Under the pieces are notes generated by a model. The model had not been told where the DNA came from, made no database searches, and worked only from the letters and a program-made list of their open reading frames with translations. From CAIVSN01 sp040383945 (GTDB lineage: Bacteria; Patescibacteriota; Gracilibacteria; BD1-5; UBA2023), in assembly GCA_040383945.1 (NCBI GenBank), contig JBEICN010000016.1:1-20411 (forward strand): a stretch of DNA of 20,411 bases. Direction: 5' to 3'. Numbering within the stretch: position 1 is the first letter of the stretch; every line of letters begins with the position of its first letter. Both the position numbers and the translations under genes were made by a program. This document shows, piece by piece, positions 1-7,940 of the stretch.

Positions 1-1
1 A

Positions 2-1603
2 TTTGATGCTATTTTGTGTGATTATAATCTGTGAAAGGATTCAAAAGACGGTATACAAATTCTTGAAGAAATGCGTACATGCAACTATATTCTTCCGTCA
101 ACTGTTTTTTTTATGCTTACTGCTGATTCGGGCTTTGAAAATGTTATAGCTGCTACTGAGCACGCCCCAGATGAATATATTCTAAAGCCGTTTGTGCCTA
201 TTGAGTTTAAAGATCGTTTGATTTCGGGCTTTGATAAAAAAGCAATTTTTTTATGAATAACCGAGCATATGATCAAAGGGAATTTTGCTGCTGCTGCCGC
301 AGAGTGTGATGAAATAGCAAAAAAGCACACAAAGTACTGACGCGAAATTTTGCGACTCAAAGGAAAACTCTTGCTCTCTATGAATATGCCAAATAAGGCT
401 GAAGCCCTTTATAGAGGTATTATAAATAAATATCCTGAAATTCCTTGGGCAAAATTGGGACTTGCAAGTGCTTACCGCATGCAGCGTAAATATGTGCAGG
501 CAGAAGAGATACTAGGTGATATGATAATGAAAAAAACTGAAATACCCGAAATCTATGATCTTCTTGCAGGTGTTCAGGGGGATCAGGGGAAATATGTTGA
601 AATGCAAAGAACACTGCAGTCGGGGGCGGCTATGTCGCCAAAATCACTGAAACGACAGATGAATCTTGGAGATGCGGCACTTGAAAATAACGACATGCTT
701 ACCGCAATAACTGCTTACAACAAGATCGCAAAAGAGAAACATTCGCATGATTTTAAGCCTGAGTATATGGCTATGCTCGTGAGACTTTACCTTCAAGAAG
801 GTGATCTTCGATCTGCGAGATCTGTCGTTGATATCAATAGAAAATTTTTGAACACCTCTTCCGAAGGGCAAGTGATCATTTCGGTGACTTTGGCAGAAGT
901 CTCTACTAAATTAGGTGATACTTTGAGTGCGAAGACGCATATTAACAATGCTCTTTGAGTCAAAAGAAAGCATATGAATATTGCTCCTGCTATACTTGTG
1001 GATTTGACTAATGTCTGTCTTAAAAATTCCATGAATGACCATGCTCTTGCTATTGGGAGCGAGTTAAAAACAGTACCCCTCAAAAAGAAGGATGTGGAGC
1101 GTTTGAAGAATGCATTTGTGCAGGCAGGCTTGGAAAATTCTCTTCCAAAGATTACCGATACGATTTCATCCGAAAACCATGAAGAAGTTATTCCAAAGCT
1201 TCCAGTGAAGCAGGTTGACAGGGCAGGCTTGGAAAGTTCTCTATCAAAGATAACCGATACGATTTCATCCGAAAACCATGAAAATCTGATTAAGAAACTT
1301 TCTGCGGAAGGGGTTGTTTTATTTAAATACAACAACTTTCGATGAGCGTATGAAAAATTTTGAGAAGCTTTGCGGCTTGTGCCAACAGGTAATAGAATAG
1401 TACTCAATCAGGCTATTGTTATAGCTCGTATTCTGAATGAAGAAGGATTAAATTTGGCCTTGATCCGAGAAGGGCGTGCATGCATCGCAGCAGTTGGAAT
1501 GATAAACTCTCAAAGTCCAGATTATCAAAAATATCTAAAATTAATTGAACACTGGGAAAGACTTGAGTTACGATTTGGGACTAAAGATAAAGTTAATTTA
1601 TAA
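2..1603 (+). CDS. Receiver-domain response regulator with TPR repeats (5' end outside window)
   Basis: The reading frame is open from the window edge to TAA at 1601-1603 once TGA (32-34, 254-256, 338-340, 956-958 and two near 1345-1365) is read as Gly. The first 65 or so visible residues are the back part of a CheY-like receiver: the phospho-acceptor Asp is probably residue 7 (ILCDYNLG), the conserved Thr is residue 40 (MLTAD) and the conserved Lys is residue 62 (YILKPF). The remaining ~450 residues are helical, with TPR-like pairs (KAEALYRGIINKYPE, AKLGLASAYRMQRKYVQAEE). There is no DNA-binding output domain, so it probably works by protein contact. A 33-residue segment is duplicated in tandem near residues 375-427. 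A histidine kinase gene starts 12 nt downstream, its likely partner. The N-terminus and true start lie upstream of the window. Confidence 0.85.
1123..1282 (+). repeat. 99-nt in-frame tandem duplication (second copy partial)
   Basis: Positions 1123-1183 recur at 1222-1282 with only a few substitutions, a period of 99 nt (33 codons). Both copies encode AGLE(N/S)SL(P/S)KITDTISSENHE. It lies in the C-terminal part of the receiver-TPR protein. The near identity points to a recent duplication rather than an old TPR repeat. Confidence 0.9.
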
Positions 1604-1615
1604 CATATTTGATGT

Positions 1616-2446
1616 ATGTTTTCAAAGCATCAACCAGCTTCACAGGAAGTCTCATGAGCTTCAATCGGTGAATCTAATAGTAACCAAACTCATGATACAG
1701 GGGAAGATTTTGGGCTTTCAATTTTTTGATCCGACATGCTCGAGTCTGACCCACAAGAATCGTCTTCACAGGAAGTCTCATGAGCTTCAATTACAGATCT
1801 TTCGCATGCGGTATTGCATGAAATAAAGAACAAGCTTATGATTCTCAATGGGCTTCTCGCGTCGATTCCATACCAGAAGAATCCTGAGCATAATATTCCT
1901 CTTAGCAGAGCTCAATCTTTGTGTCAGCAGATTTCTTGAGAATCTACGCAGATTTTGATACTTTATAGGGCTGAGGTTTCAGGGAGGATATTTTTGAATT
2001 CGGTAGATTTGTACTCTCCTGAGGAGTTCGTTGTTGAGCTGGCAGAAACAGCCAAATACCTTTCTAATGGACAATTCAAAATTACTGCAACTAAGAGCGA
2101 TAAAGTTCCTTTGCTATGGTGTTTTGATAGAACACATTTGCATTTAGCAGTTATGAATGCAGTTCATAACTGTTTGAGATATGCAAAAACAGAAATTGTC
2201 TTTTCGCTTGGTGTAGAAAATGACATGCTCAAGATAAGCGTAATTGATGACTCTGGCTGATTTCCGATTCACATACTCAATACCCATGTTGGTAATGTGA
2301 AGGATTTCCAGTCTTCATCTGGTATCGGTCTTGGACTGAGATTTGCAAATTTTATTGCATCTTCACATACCAAGGATAAAAAATCTGGTTTTGTTCGAGT
2401 CAAAAATGATGGCGATCGAGCGGTGTTTGAAATACTTATTCCTTAG
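1616..2446 (+). CDS. Soluble sensor histidine kinase
   Basis: 276 residues when TGA is read as Gly, ending at TAG 2444-2446. The start is the first ATG after the in-frame TAA of the upstream gene. The N-terminal ~60 residues are Ser/Gln/Glu-rich, low complexity, and hold a 28-nt direct repeat. The H-box is LHEIKNKL with the phospho-accepting His at about residue 68. The ATPase part shows an N-box (NAVHNCLRYA, Asn ~185), a G1 box (DDSGG, Asp ~211, second Gly from TGA 2258-2260) and a G2 box (GIGLGL). No membrane segment is visible, so the kinase is probably cytoplasmic and senses internal signals or partner proteins. It sits 12 nt after the receiver-TPR gene, probably in one operon. No recognisable sensory domain. 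Confidence 0.85.
1638..1791 (+). repeat. Exact 28-nt direct repeat in the kinase N-terminus
   Basis: 1638-1665 and 1764-1791 are identical over 28 nt, 126 nt (42 codons) apart, so in frame. Both encode SQEVSGAS, with the Gly as TGA in both copies. It lies in the low-complexity linker before the H-box. Confidence 0.9.
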
Positions 2447-2614
2447 ATTTGGTATTTTTCAGCGCGAGAGCCATCGTCTCAATAAAACTATTCTAGAAAC
2501 AGAAGTTTCACAGAGAAAAATTCTGAGATCTTCCTAGTAAGATTTTGATAATTTTGTAAAGTTCTCCTCTGTAGGAACTCTTGGTACCTGTGTCAGAGTC
2601 AGTTGCATGAATGC

Positions 2615-2643
2615 TTGCCACGATTTATACTGGCATGTATACA
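2615..2643 (+). promoter_or_regulatory. Sigma70-like promoter of a short transcription unit
   Basis: TTGCCA (2615-2620), 17-nt spacer, TATACA (2638-2643). The predicted start near 2650 lies 12 nt before a 24-codon ORF and about 100 nt before a strong terminator. There is no other gene on this strand before 3608. Confidence 0.5.
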
Positions 2644-2661
2644 GGGGAAACTTTTTTCTTC

Positions 2662-2736
2662 ATGGCTGCGAATAAAAAATATTTAGGGGGTGTTAAGTGG
2701 ATTTTCAAATTTTTAAAAAATGATTCTTGTGTTTAA
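2662..2736 (+). CDS. Possible 24-residue cationic peptide (or part of a small RNA)
   Basis: ATG at 2662, TAA at 2734-2736; the stop lies at the loop of the terminator hairpin. The peptide has five Lys, one Trp and two Phe (KKYLGGVKWIFKFLKN in the middle), so it is amphipathic and positively charged, somewhat like a leaderless bacteriocin, type I toxin or leader peptide. No homology can be claimed at this length. A good promoter just upstream and a terminator overlapping the end make it a free-standing unit. The alternative is a small RNA of about 100 nt whose ORF is accidental. The 385-nt stretch 2447-2832 holds nothing else recognisable. Confidence 0.3.
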   Translation: MAANKKYLGGVKWIFKFLKNDSCV

Positions 2737-2750
2737 CAAGAATCATTTTT
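2716..2750. terminator. Bidirectional rho-independent terminator
   Basis: Perfect 15-bp stem (2716-2730 with 2736-2750) around a 5-nt loop, A-tract on one side and T-tract on the other. It would stop transcription from the left on the + strand and also from tRNA-Glu/rplK on the - strand. Confidence 0.85.
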
Positions 2751-2832
2751 GCCCTCATTCTAGAAAATTTTCATTTTACTAAAGTATTAAGAGGGATTTT
2801 CAAAAGTTGTATTTGAATGCTTTTTTTAAAGT

Positions 2833-2907
2833 TGGTAGCGTTACGGAGAATCGAACTCCGATTCCAGGAATGAGAATCCTGTGTCCTAACCGTTAGACGA
2901 TAACGCC
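2833..2907 (-). tRNA. tRNA-Glu (anticodon CUC)
   Basis: 75 nt including an encoded CCA. The 7-bp acceptor stem (GGCGTTA with TAACGCT, one G-U end pair), TTCGATTC T loop and anticodon stem CAGGA/TCCTG are visible. The 7-nt loop TTCTCAT gives anticodon CTC. It lies 28 nt after rplK on the same strand and probably shares its transcript, with the terminator at 2716-2750 behind it. Confidence 0.9.
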
Positions 2908-2935
2908 GAATACGGAGCGGACCCCGTAAAATGTC

Positions 2936-3367
2936 TTATTTCTTCAGATCGGAAGTGATTCCCATGGATCGTGCGGAACCGGCAACGATACTTTTTGCCA
3001 TTTCGAGGCTGTTAGCGTTGAGGTCGGGCATTTTTGCTTGAGCAATAGACGTGAGTTGTGCGTCCGTGAGATGAGCGACTTTGTCCTTGTGAGGAAGTTT
3101 TGAACCAGACTTGAGGTTGAGCTCCGTCTTGATCAAAAACGTCATAGGTGGTTGTTTCGTGATGAAACTAAATGTTCGGTCGTCGTAGATGTTGATTATC
3201 GTAGGAAGAACCGTACCCATTCGGTCTTTGGTTGCATCGTTGAATTGTTTGCAGAACTCTGCGATTTGAATACCCGTAGGTCCGAGGGCAGTACCGATAG
3301 GAGGAGCTGGGTTAGCCATTCCTGCCTTGATTTGTAGTTTGACTACTTTGGTAGGATTTTTAGCCAT
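2936..3367 (-). CDS. rplK: 50S ribosomal protein L11
   Basis: 143 residues, the usual L11 length. The N-terminal half has the family signature KLQIKAGMANPAPPIGTALG and IAEFCKQFN; the C-terminal rRNA-binding half has FITKQPPMTFLIK, LKSGS and ARSMG near the end. L11 binds the GTPase-associated region of 23S rRNA. The frame stays open upstream to 3619, but family alignment (MAKN...) fixes the start at 3367. No TGA-Gly codon is used. Unusually it is not beside rplA, nusG or secE: tRNA-Glu follows it and ruvB diverges from it. No Shine-Dalgarno site is visible. Confidence 0.97.
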   Translation of the reverse strand: MAKNPTKVVKLQIKAGMANPAPPIGTALGPTGIQIAEFCKQFNDATKDRMGTVLPTIINIYDDRTFSFITKQPPMTFLIKTELNLKSGSKLPHKDKVAHLTDAQLTSIAQAKMPDLNANSLEMAKSIVAGSARSMGITSDLKK

Positions 3368-3573
3368 GGTGAATAAATTTAGATGATGAATCGCCGTAGT
3401 AACGATAGCGATAGTTATTTGGAAGCTTGCGTATGATACGAAAAATATCAAAAAAGCAACCAAAAATAGAAGTTTTTTCTTCGGATAAGTTCCAAAGCAA
3501 ACGGAGATGTCTTGGATGAGTGCCACAAAGAGTATGAGAAATTCTAATCTCTCAACAAAGCCATTGAGTAAAT

Positions 3574-3601
3574 TTGAATCCCCGGATTCTCTTCGTATAC
3601 T
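3574..3601 (+). promoter_or_regulatory. Promoter of ruvB, predicted leaderless
   Basis: TTGAAT (3574-3579), 16-nt spacer, TATACT (3596-3601), then 6 nt to the ATG of ruvB. A start site 7 nt after the -10 box would be the A of the ATG. Confidence 0.6.
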
Positions 3602-3607
3602 GCGACT

Positions 3608-4624
3608 ATGGCAATACAATCAAGCAAAATGTCGGACAGTGAGCGCATAATTACTCCTGATGCAAATACGGGAGACGAAGGAGAAATCCGACTCCGTCCT
3701 ACATCCCTCGACGAATATGTGGGACAGTCTCAGATCAAAAAACATCTGAGAGTTTCTCTTGAATCCGCAAAAATTCGGAATGAACCTCTCGAGCACCTTC
3801 TGTTTTACGGCCCTCCTGGCCTTGGAAAAACAACGCTCTCCCAAATTATTGCAAAGGAGATGGGTAAAGATATGCGATCAAGCAGTGGTCCTGCTATAGA
3901 AAAGCAAGCGGATGTTATTTCACTGCTTACGAGTCTCAAAGAGCATGACATTCTTTTTATAGATGAAATTCATCGTCTCAAGCCTCAAATTGAAGAAATT
4001 CTGTATGGGGCCATGGAAGACTTTCAAATAGATATCATGATTGGTTCTGGAACTTGAGCTACGAGTGTAAAAATGGATTTACCAAAGTTTACTTTGATTG
4101 GGGCAACCACGAAGCTTTCCAAGCTGACTTGACCACTTCGGGATAGATTTGGAAATATCTTAAAGTTGGATTTTTATGAAATTTCCGAGCTCCAAAAAAT
4201 CATTGCTCGGACTTTTGGAGTTTTTGGGCAAACGAGTTCTTCTCAGATTACAGAATTTGTTGCACAAAAAAGCCGTGGAACTCCGCGAATCGCGAATCGC
4301 TATGTCAAAATTCTCCGTGACTATGCGACAGTTGGCAAGGACATTCAAGAGCTTAGCACGGTATCAGAAATTTTTCTGAATCTTGGTATAGATGATCTTG
4401 GTCTCGACCGTCTTGACCGAAAACTTCTGGAAGCTCTTTCCCGACATTTTGGCGGACGACCGGTGGGGCTTGGTACGCTTGCTTCCGTAGTTGGAGAGGA
4501 GGAGTCTACGCTAGAAGAAGTAGTCGAGCCGTATCTTCTCAAAATCTGATATTTGGAACGAACTCCACGAGGACGGCAGATTACCCATGCTGGTGAACAG
4601 TATATTCAGAAGTCTATCAACTAG
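3608..4624 (+). CDS. ruvB: Holliday junction branch-migration helicase RuvB
   Basis: 338 residues, the normal RuvB length, if the TGAs at 4055, 4130 and 4547 are Gly. RuvB is the hexameric AAA+ motor that drives branch migration with RuvA. Seen here: RPTSLDEYVGQ near residue 30, Walker A GPPGLGKT at 68-75, Walker B FIDEIH near 120, sensor IGATT, the arginine-finger region LRDRFG, and a C-terminal winged helix ending in the KIGYLERTPRGR block. The second TGA falls just before PLRDRFG and the third is the conserved Gly of IG(Y/F)L. The start at 3608 is preferred because of promoter spacing; ATG 3629 is an alternative. ruvA and ruvC are not adjacent. Confidence 0.96.
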
Positions 4625-4653
4625 CCTTTTATCATTATTACAATTATTTTTTG

Positions 4654-4665
4654 TTGACTTGTCAA
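4654..4665. repeat. Short inverted repeat upstream of the kinase-like gene
   Basis: TTGAC-TT-GTCAA is a perfect 5-bp palindrome with a 2-nt centre, 23 nt before the -10 box at 4689. It may be an operator, but is short enough to be chance. Confidence 0.3.
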
Positions 4666-4688
4666 AAATTGAATTACGATACTCACAT

Positions 4689-4694
4689 TATAAT
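4689..4694 (+). promoter_or_regulatory. -10 box TATAAT of the shikimate-kinase-like gene
   Basis: A consensus TATAAT lies 8 nt before ATG 4703, again leaving almost no 5' leader. The best -35 (TTGAAT, 4669-4674) has a short 14-nt spacer. Confidence 0.5.
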
Positions 4695-4702
4695 GTTTTT
4701 TT

Positions 4703-5344
4703 ATGAAAGCTTCCGTAATTTTGATTGGTGCTCCTGGAGTGGGAAAGACAAAGCTTGGCGAAGGTGTGGCAAACGCTCAGAACTTTGATTTTTTGGATGG
4801 AGATCGCACTTTGATAGAATATATCAGAGCGCGGGGGGAGACGTTTTCGTCTGATCCCGTGGCGGCAAAACTTGAGCAATTGGGGGATTCGGGTTTTTTG
4901 GATTTTGAGCATCAATTTTATATGGATCGATTTCCTCATGGACTCAATACTCCCACACAAGCCGCAAATAATTCAAATATCAAACATTCTGGAGGCATTC
5001 GAAGAGAAAAGGGGACTGGTGCTTCAGCTCATTCTGGCGTCATTCTTTCGGCTTCTGGAAGCATGCCACTCATTCCAGAGACAGTTTCTCATTTTAAAAA
5101 TACTGGATCACATTTTGTGTGGATTACTCGGGATGCTTTCCGCATTGTCCAGAATTGCAAAAAACGCGTTGATGGAGTAACACGAATCGTTGGTATAGAA
5201 AAACACGGAAGTCTCGAGGCGGTTATCACACATCGGATGAAAGTTTACCAAAATTGTGCAGACAGCATCCTTGACCTGTGAAACATTAATAGCAAGGAAA
5301 TGGCCATGCAAGCACTTGCCTGACACATCAAAGCTATTTGCTAG
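4703..5344 (+). CDS. Shikimate-kinase-like P-loop kinase
   Basis: 213 residues with TGA as Gly (5279-5281 and one more near the end), stop TAG 5342-5344. P-loop GAPGVGKT at residues 9-16, then the kinase-family pattern FDFLDGDRTLIEYI, LGDSGFLDFE, a strand/turn ILSASGSMPLIPETV matching the LATGGG..L.. block of shikimate kinases, and FVWITRD. About 25-30 extra residues rich in Asn/Gly (near residues 75-105) sit before the ILSASG block, making it longer than the usual ~170. Substrate is uncertain: the triple-Gly shikimate-binding motif is changed to SASGS. No other aromatic-pathway gene is near. Its stop overlaps the stop of the convergent gene. Confidence 0.65.
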
Positions 5345-5718
5345 TCTTGAATAATACTTTGTATCATAAGTTCGAGCAAAAATAGAATAAATAGGAGGAG
5401 TCCCCCAGTTTTGAAATTCAAAATCCCGAGTTTATGAAAAATGGCGATACCGAGCAGACTGATAGCAAATAAAAACCCTTGTCGCACCGATGCATGGAGA
5501 ATTTCTTTGGAAATGAGCCCGCGGTAATATACTTTTTTAAATAAGTATATCAGTATCCCTCAAATCGAAGCCACTCCAAGGGTAAGTGCGGTTCCCATAG
5601 TGACATATGAAACGGCTAAGTTTCTCTCTGGATCCAAGTATACATACAGAAGAGTTGAGGAAATGATACTGAGAGCGAATATCAAAAAAAGGGTGGAAAC
5701 GTAGGGAGAAAAGCGCAT
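5341..5718 (-). CDS. Small integral membrane protein, unknown function
   Basis: 125 residues with TGA 5560-5562 as Gly; too fragmented to be noticed under the standard code. Hydrophobic stretches at about residues 8-26, 37-59, 80-96 and 106-122 suggest four membrane helices joined by short loops (LDPERN, KKVYYRG, HKLGILNFKTG). It begins 39 nt after miaA on the same strand and is probably the last gene of that operon. Its TAG stop (5343-5341) shares the CTAG tetramer with the stop of the convergent kinase-like gene. Family not recognised. Confidence 0.65.
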
Positions 5719-5757
5719 ATTTGCAATGTATTCCAAATTGTGAATATGTCCACGATT

Positions 5758-6669
5758 TTATGCCGTGATTGTATCACGAGATATATGTGGAAGCGACGCA
5801 TATCGTTTGCACCAGGTAATCTGACGCTTTGCGTAGTGGCGATTTCCTTGCTTTATGAGCTCAATGGCTCGGTCAATTGTTATTGATCCAGAAAGAGCTT
5901 GGATGATTTCGGTATACCCGATAGTTTTGAGGCCGGGGCTCTCTGGGGTATATCAATGTCGTAGTAATGCAGCCACCTCATCAACGAGTCCATTTTGAAT
6001 CATCTGATCTACTCGTGTGTCTATGCTTTCGTACAATTTTGCACGATGCTCATTAGAATCCGTGTATGGGGTAATCGCCAAAACATCATAAGAGAGATTT
6101 CGAACGCCGTGAAAGTGGCGTTTTGATAGTCATGTCCGCTCTATGGTTTCTAGTCAGCGCATAACATACGGGTAGCTATTTGGATGTATGGTCCGCGCAT
6201 ACTCTGGATCAAGTGCATACAGGCGATCCCAAAGTCCGTGGTTTCCGTATTCCTGCCGGTAGTTTTCCAGCTCTATTTGATATTTTGGATCGCTCTCAAA
6301 TGCAGGAACATCAAGATCATAGAGGAGCGCATCGATATACAGTCCCGTGCCACCGCATATAATTACACTCATATTTCTAGACCAAATCTCTTGGATTTTT
6401 CATCGAGCATAGTCTCGAAATAGTGCCGCGTTGTAGACGGTATCAGCTGATATGAGATCAAGTCCGTGATGAGGAATGCCTCGCATTTCTCAAGGTAGAA
6501 TTTTTCCGGTGCCGATATTGAGTCATTGGTAGATCTGTCGAGAATCTGCGGAGATGATTTCTCCGTGGTATCGCTCAGCGAGTTCAAGTGATAGTCGTGT
6601 TTTTCCACAGTTTGTTGGTCAGTAAACAAGGAAAACTCTGGTGAGAGAATGTGGAAATGGCAAGGTCAT
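5758..6669 (-). CDS. miaA: tRNA dimethylallyltransferase MiaA
   Basis: 303 residues, typical MiaA length, with seven TGA codons read as Gly. MiaA adds a dimethylallyl group to N6 of A37 in tRNAs reading U-starting codons. Visible: P-loop GPTNCGKT at 17-24 (first Gly encoded by TGA), substrate region ADSRQIYQGLNIGTGK, PHHGLD, the signature CGGTGLYIDALL, and the C-terminal HYAKRQITWCKR block. The start at 6669 is the only ATG that puts the P-loop near the N-terminus; it lies 20 nt after the VirB2-like gene's stop. No Shine-Dalgarno site. Part of a - strand cluster with a dus gene, another tRNA-modifying enzyme. Confidence 0.95.
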
Positions 6670-6689
6670 GGTGAGCAGGAATTCGTCGG

Positions 6690-7169
6690 TTATCTGTATA
6701 TCCAAGGGGCAACGGTATTGAGAATTAACCCCATCAAAAATAGAAGCACCAATCCTCCGATAAGCTTTTGAATGCGCTGTACGGCCGAGCTTTGTTGCTT
6801 GGTATCTCCGGCACTTGTCGCATATTGAAAACCTGAGAACACTATCATGAGTACTCCGAGTAGTGCTGTGACGAAGGTGGCATATTTGATCAGGCTTCAA
6901 AATAGCGCGATCACTGAACCAAATCCGCTTTGAACGTAACATCGGTATTTCTTGGTAGCTACCCCTTTATCGTCTATGACATCACACTTGGCCCCCGGGA
7001 TTCGTTCTGTGACAACGACACTGACGGAGTTAGGAGTAGCTGCTGTGTCTCCGGCCGTAGGTGGATTTGCATGCACCGGAGAAATGAAAGCAATGTGACC
7101 CATGCTTAAGATAACAGCACTCAATGTTACCAAGGTATATCGTTGGATTTTTTGATTTTTGAAAAACAT
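6690..7169 (-). CDS. VirB2/TrbC pilin-like small membrane protein
   Basis: 159 residues with TGA 6897-6899 as Gly. Signal peptide at residues ~10-34 (TLVTLSAVILSMGHIAFISPVHA), a Pro/Thr/Val-rich outer segment with two Cys (KCDVI, YRCYV), then two hydrophobic helices (~83-107 and ~127-150) separated by a short polar loop (ATSAGDTKQQSS). This order of signal peptide plus two helices with a small polar loop is that of VirB2/TrbC conjugative pilins, a layout seen often in Patescibacteria. No other type IV secretion gene is in the window. It starts 22 nt after the preceding small ORF and ends 20 nt before miaA. Confidence 0.6.
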
Positions 7170-7191
7170 GGATAGTAGGTAATTGCTTGAA

Positions 7192-7452
7192 TTAAACTCG
7201 ATTATGCATAATTCTCAAATATTTTTGAGATTCACAACTTGGAAATTTTTGGAAAATCTTTTCTTGCTCGATGCTTAGAAGAGGTGTGTATTCGAGGGTG
7301 TGCTCGTGAGATACATGTAGGCTATTTGAGATATTTCCAAAAGCTTCAGCGTGCTGGTCTTCTTGGGCTACACTCGCTTTGCTCGAGCTTGTGAGAATCT
7401 TACTCGGAGAATGGAGGTGGTCCACTTCCGCCGAGAGTGGGATCTTCGTCAT
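7192..7452 (-). CDS. Small hypothetical protein
   Basis: 86 residues, TAA stop 22 nt before the VirB2-like gene's start. It overlaps the previous small gene by 53 nt in another frame if the ATG at 7452 is used; a GTG at 7425 would shorten the overlap. It is rich in Ser, His and Glu, with no membrane segment and no recognised motif. The compact fit between neighbours is the main support. Confidence 0.4.
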   Translation of the reverse strand: MTKIPLSAEVDHLHSPSKILTSSSKASVAQEDQHAEAFGNISNSLHVSHEHTLEYTPLLSIEQEKIFQKFPSCESQKYLRIMHNRV

Positions 7453-7675
7453 AACTATTCATGACATCCTGCGTAAATCTTCCCATGGCATAGAGATTTT
7501 CGTCCAAACTCATATTTCTCCAGTCGATAATACAGTCGCTCGGCTCAGTAGCAGTACCTTCTACATAGAGCGCGGTCATGACGGAAAAACCATTTTTTTC
7601 GGCTATTTCATTGAGTCTACGAATATACTCTTCGGCCTGGTTGGCAAAATCTTTACGGGTGAGTTTTGTATTCAT
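7400..7675 (-). CDS. Small acidic hypothetical protein
   Basis: 91 residues from ATG 7675 to TAA 7400-7402. Helical N-terminal half (KDFANQAEEYIRRLNEIAEK), then an alpha/beta-looking stretch (GFSVMTALYVEG, DCIIDWRNM) and a Gly/Pro-rich tail (LGGSGPPPFSE). The same frame is open back to GTG 7903 (167 residues) and further if TGA is Gly, but that extension runs through the dispersed repeat at 7746-7776, so I prefer the internal ATG. Family not recognised. Confidence 0.5.
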   Translation of the reverse strand: MNTKLTRKDFANQAEEYIRRLNEIAEKNGFSVMTALYVEGTATEPSDCIIDWRNMSLDENLYAMGRFTQDVMNSYDEDPTLGGSGPPPFSE

Positions 7676-7745
7676 GCTTTGGTAATTCGATAGTAGGGCT
7701 CCAATATACTCAATATTGTGCGCATATAAAGATAATTTCAGAATG

Positions 7746-7776
7746 TTGTCATTCCAATAATTAAAATGACACCATT
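7746..7776 (-). repeat. Dispersed palindromic repeat, copy A
   Basis: 31 nt on the - strand that match 20161-20191 at 29 positions. The copy lies in a larger hairpin (7741-7753 with 7765-7777, 12 of 13 pairs, 11-nt loop). The outer arms GAATG/CATTC are kept here but lost in copy B. It sits about 70 nt upstream of the small gene at 7675. Confidence 0.75.
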
Positions 7777-7940
7777 CCAAAAGCAGAAATTGCACCATCT
7801 CAAAAGAAAGTGAAATTTCAGAGGTTGAAGATATTACTTCTCTCTCAATTCTACCAAGTGACCAAGATTTCTCAGTAGCATTGCGTAACCTCTGGAACTT
7901 CACTCATTTGATCAATACTACACTTGCTCAGTTTTGAATA

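Noticed and set aside
793..1407. 204-codon - strand frame with repeated segments
   Set aside because: Shadow of the duplicated segment of the receiver-TPR gene; the repeats come from the + strand duplication.
3368..3619. N-terminal extension of L11 with hydrophobic stretches
   Set aside because: L11 never carries it; the family start is MAKN at 3367 and the extension overlaps the ruvB promoter and start.
3608..4624. ruvB as a pseudogene broken by three stops
   Set aside because: All three are TGA at Gly positions and the protein is full length under code 25. The same holds for the other TGA-split genes.
7676..7903. GTG-started 76-residue extension of the small gene at 7675
   Set aside because: Not excluded, but it crosses the dispersed repeat, has odd W/C/F-rich composition and lacks initiation signals; I keep the shorter start.
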